From: CAYZYO01 sp964482585
GTDB lineage: Bacteria; Bacillota; Syntrophomonadia; Syntrophomonadales; Syntrophomonadaceae
DNA: 13,362 nt
NCBI GenBank assembly: GCA_964482585.1
Contig: CAYZYO010000070.1
Span: 1 to 13,362, forward strand
Direction of reading: 5' to 3'
Shown: one piece after another, positions 12,851 to 13,362 of the stretch
Layout: each line of letters begins with the position of its first letter
Position numbering within the stretch: position 1 is the first letter of the stretch
Translations under genes and position numbers: made by a program
Notes under the pieces: model-generated
What the model was told of the DNA's origin: nothing
Databases searched by the model: none
What the model saw: only the letters and a program-made list of their open reading frames with translations

Positions 12851-13351
12851 ATGGATTTAAAAGGTAAAGTTCATAAATTTGGTGACGATGTTAACACTGA
12901 TTACATAATATCTGGTCGTCATAAGTTTAAAACATTGGACATGAAAGAACTGGCCAAGTATGTGATGGAAGACCTTGATCCGGATTTCTATTCTAAGATT
13001 AATAAAGGTGATTTAATAATTGGCGGTAAAAACTTTGGATGCGGATCTTCACGGGAACAGGCACCACTGGCGATTATTAATGCAGGGATAAGTGCAGTTG
13101 TAGCCAAATCCTTTGCCCGCATATTCTATCGTAATTGTATCAATACAGGACTTCCTTTGATTGAGTGTAATACCGATCTTTTAGATGCAGGTGATGAATT
13201 AAGTATTGATTTACAAAATGGTATATTACACAATAGCACAAAAAATATAGATATTGAAATTACTCCACTTCCTGATGTTATGCTCAAAATATTAACTGAT
13301 GGAGGACTCGTTGAGCATTTCAAAAAATATGGCACATTTAATTTTGCTTAA
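12851..13351 (+). CDS. Aconitase-family hydro-lyase small subunit (homoaconitase/LeuD-like)
   Basis: This is the swivelling small subunit that completes the active site with the large chain encoded 72 nt upstream. It begins with KVHKFGDDVNTDYIISGR, has the family core NFGCGSSREQAP (62-72) and KSFARIFYRNCINTGLP (86-102), and is 166 residues, usual for LeuD/HacB. The substrate-recognition loop after SGR reads H-K-F-K-T (24-28), in the place of YLRT in archaeal homoaconitase. A lysine there could pair with an acidic group on the substrate, unlike the hydrophobic loop expected for isopropylmalate. SSREQ also resembles homoaconitase, where LeuD proteins commonly have SSREH. The ATG follows AAAGGAG (12838-12844) by 6 nt. 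A TATAAT at 12820-12825 in the preceding gap lacks a good -35 box. The window ends 11 nt after the stop, so a downstream dehydrogenase cannot be seen. Confidence 0.87.
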   Translation: MDLKGKVHKFGDDVNTDYIISGRHKFKTLDMKELAKYVMEDLDPDFYSKINKGDLIIGGKNFGCGSSREQAPLAIINAGISAVVAKSFARIFYRNCINTGLPLIECNTDLLDAGDELSIDLQNGILHNSTKNIDIEITPLPDVMLKILTDGGLVEHFKKYGTFNFA

Positions 13352-13362
13352 AAATAGATTAT

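Noticed and set aside
10346..13351. Annotation as leuA-leuC-leuD (leucine synthesis)
   Set aside because: The synthase lacks the LeuA regulatory domain and has a NifV/HCS-like AGIPVMG segment, and the small subunit has a lysine-bearing recognition loop. Not fully excluded.

Overview
The window is A+T-rich and densely coded, with strong purine-rich ribosome binding sites, five TTG start codons among twelve genes, and a pcrA-ligA-gatCAB gene order. Together these point to a low-GC Gram-positive bacterium (Bacillota, most likely an anaerobic Clostridia-type lineage). Genus cannot be fixed from the sequence. I see no rRNA, tRNA, CRISPR array, transposase or phage gene.

Layout. Positions 1-50 are unusually G+C-rich and may hold the last codons of an upstream gene. 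An Hsp20 small heat-shock gene (51-464, minus) and a PAP2-family membrane phosphatase (599-1150, plus) diverge from a short shared promoter region. Two minus-strand genes follow: a 54-residue cysteine-containing protein (1174-1338) and an Smr-domain protein with a basic tail (1428-1847). A 461-bp gap full of repeats precedes the UvrD/PcrA helicase (2309-4402). A 441-bp gap with related repeats in inverted orientation separates it from NAD-dependent DNA ligase ligA (4844-6853). After a 238-bp gap an apparent six-gene unit starts: gatC, gatA and gatB (tRNA-dependent amidotransferase), then a homocitrate/Re-citrate synthase-type enzyme (10346-11521) and the large and small subunits of an aconitase-family hydro-lyase (11525-12778, 12851-13351). 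The window ends just after the small subunit, where a decarboxylating dehydrogenase would be expected.

How the genes work together. PcrA and LigA are DNA repair/replication housekeeping enzymes often adjacent in Bacillota. GatCAB makes Gln-tRNA(Gln) and/or Asn-tRNA(Asn) from misacylated precursors. The last three genes look like the first steps of a 2-oxoacid chain elongation: acetyl-CoA plus a 2-oxo diacid, then hydroxyl migration through a cis-alkene tricarboxylate. Sequence features argue against isopropylmalate. The chemistry could be homocitrate to homoisocitrate (aminoadipate/lysine or another role) or citrate to isocitrate (glutamate synthesis), and the window alone does not decide between them.

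Most unusual. The gaps on either side of pcrA carry inverted copies of one composite repeat: a GTAG-footed double hairpin resembling a REP/REPIN element, plus a 32-bp block matching at 31 of 32 positions. A further single hairpin near ligA differs from the others by two compensatory base-pair changes, so the hairpin itself appears to be conserved.
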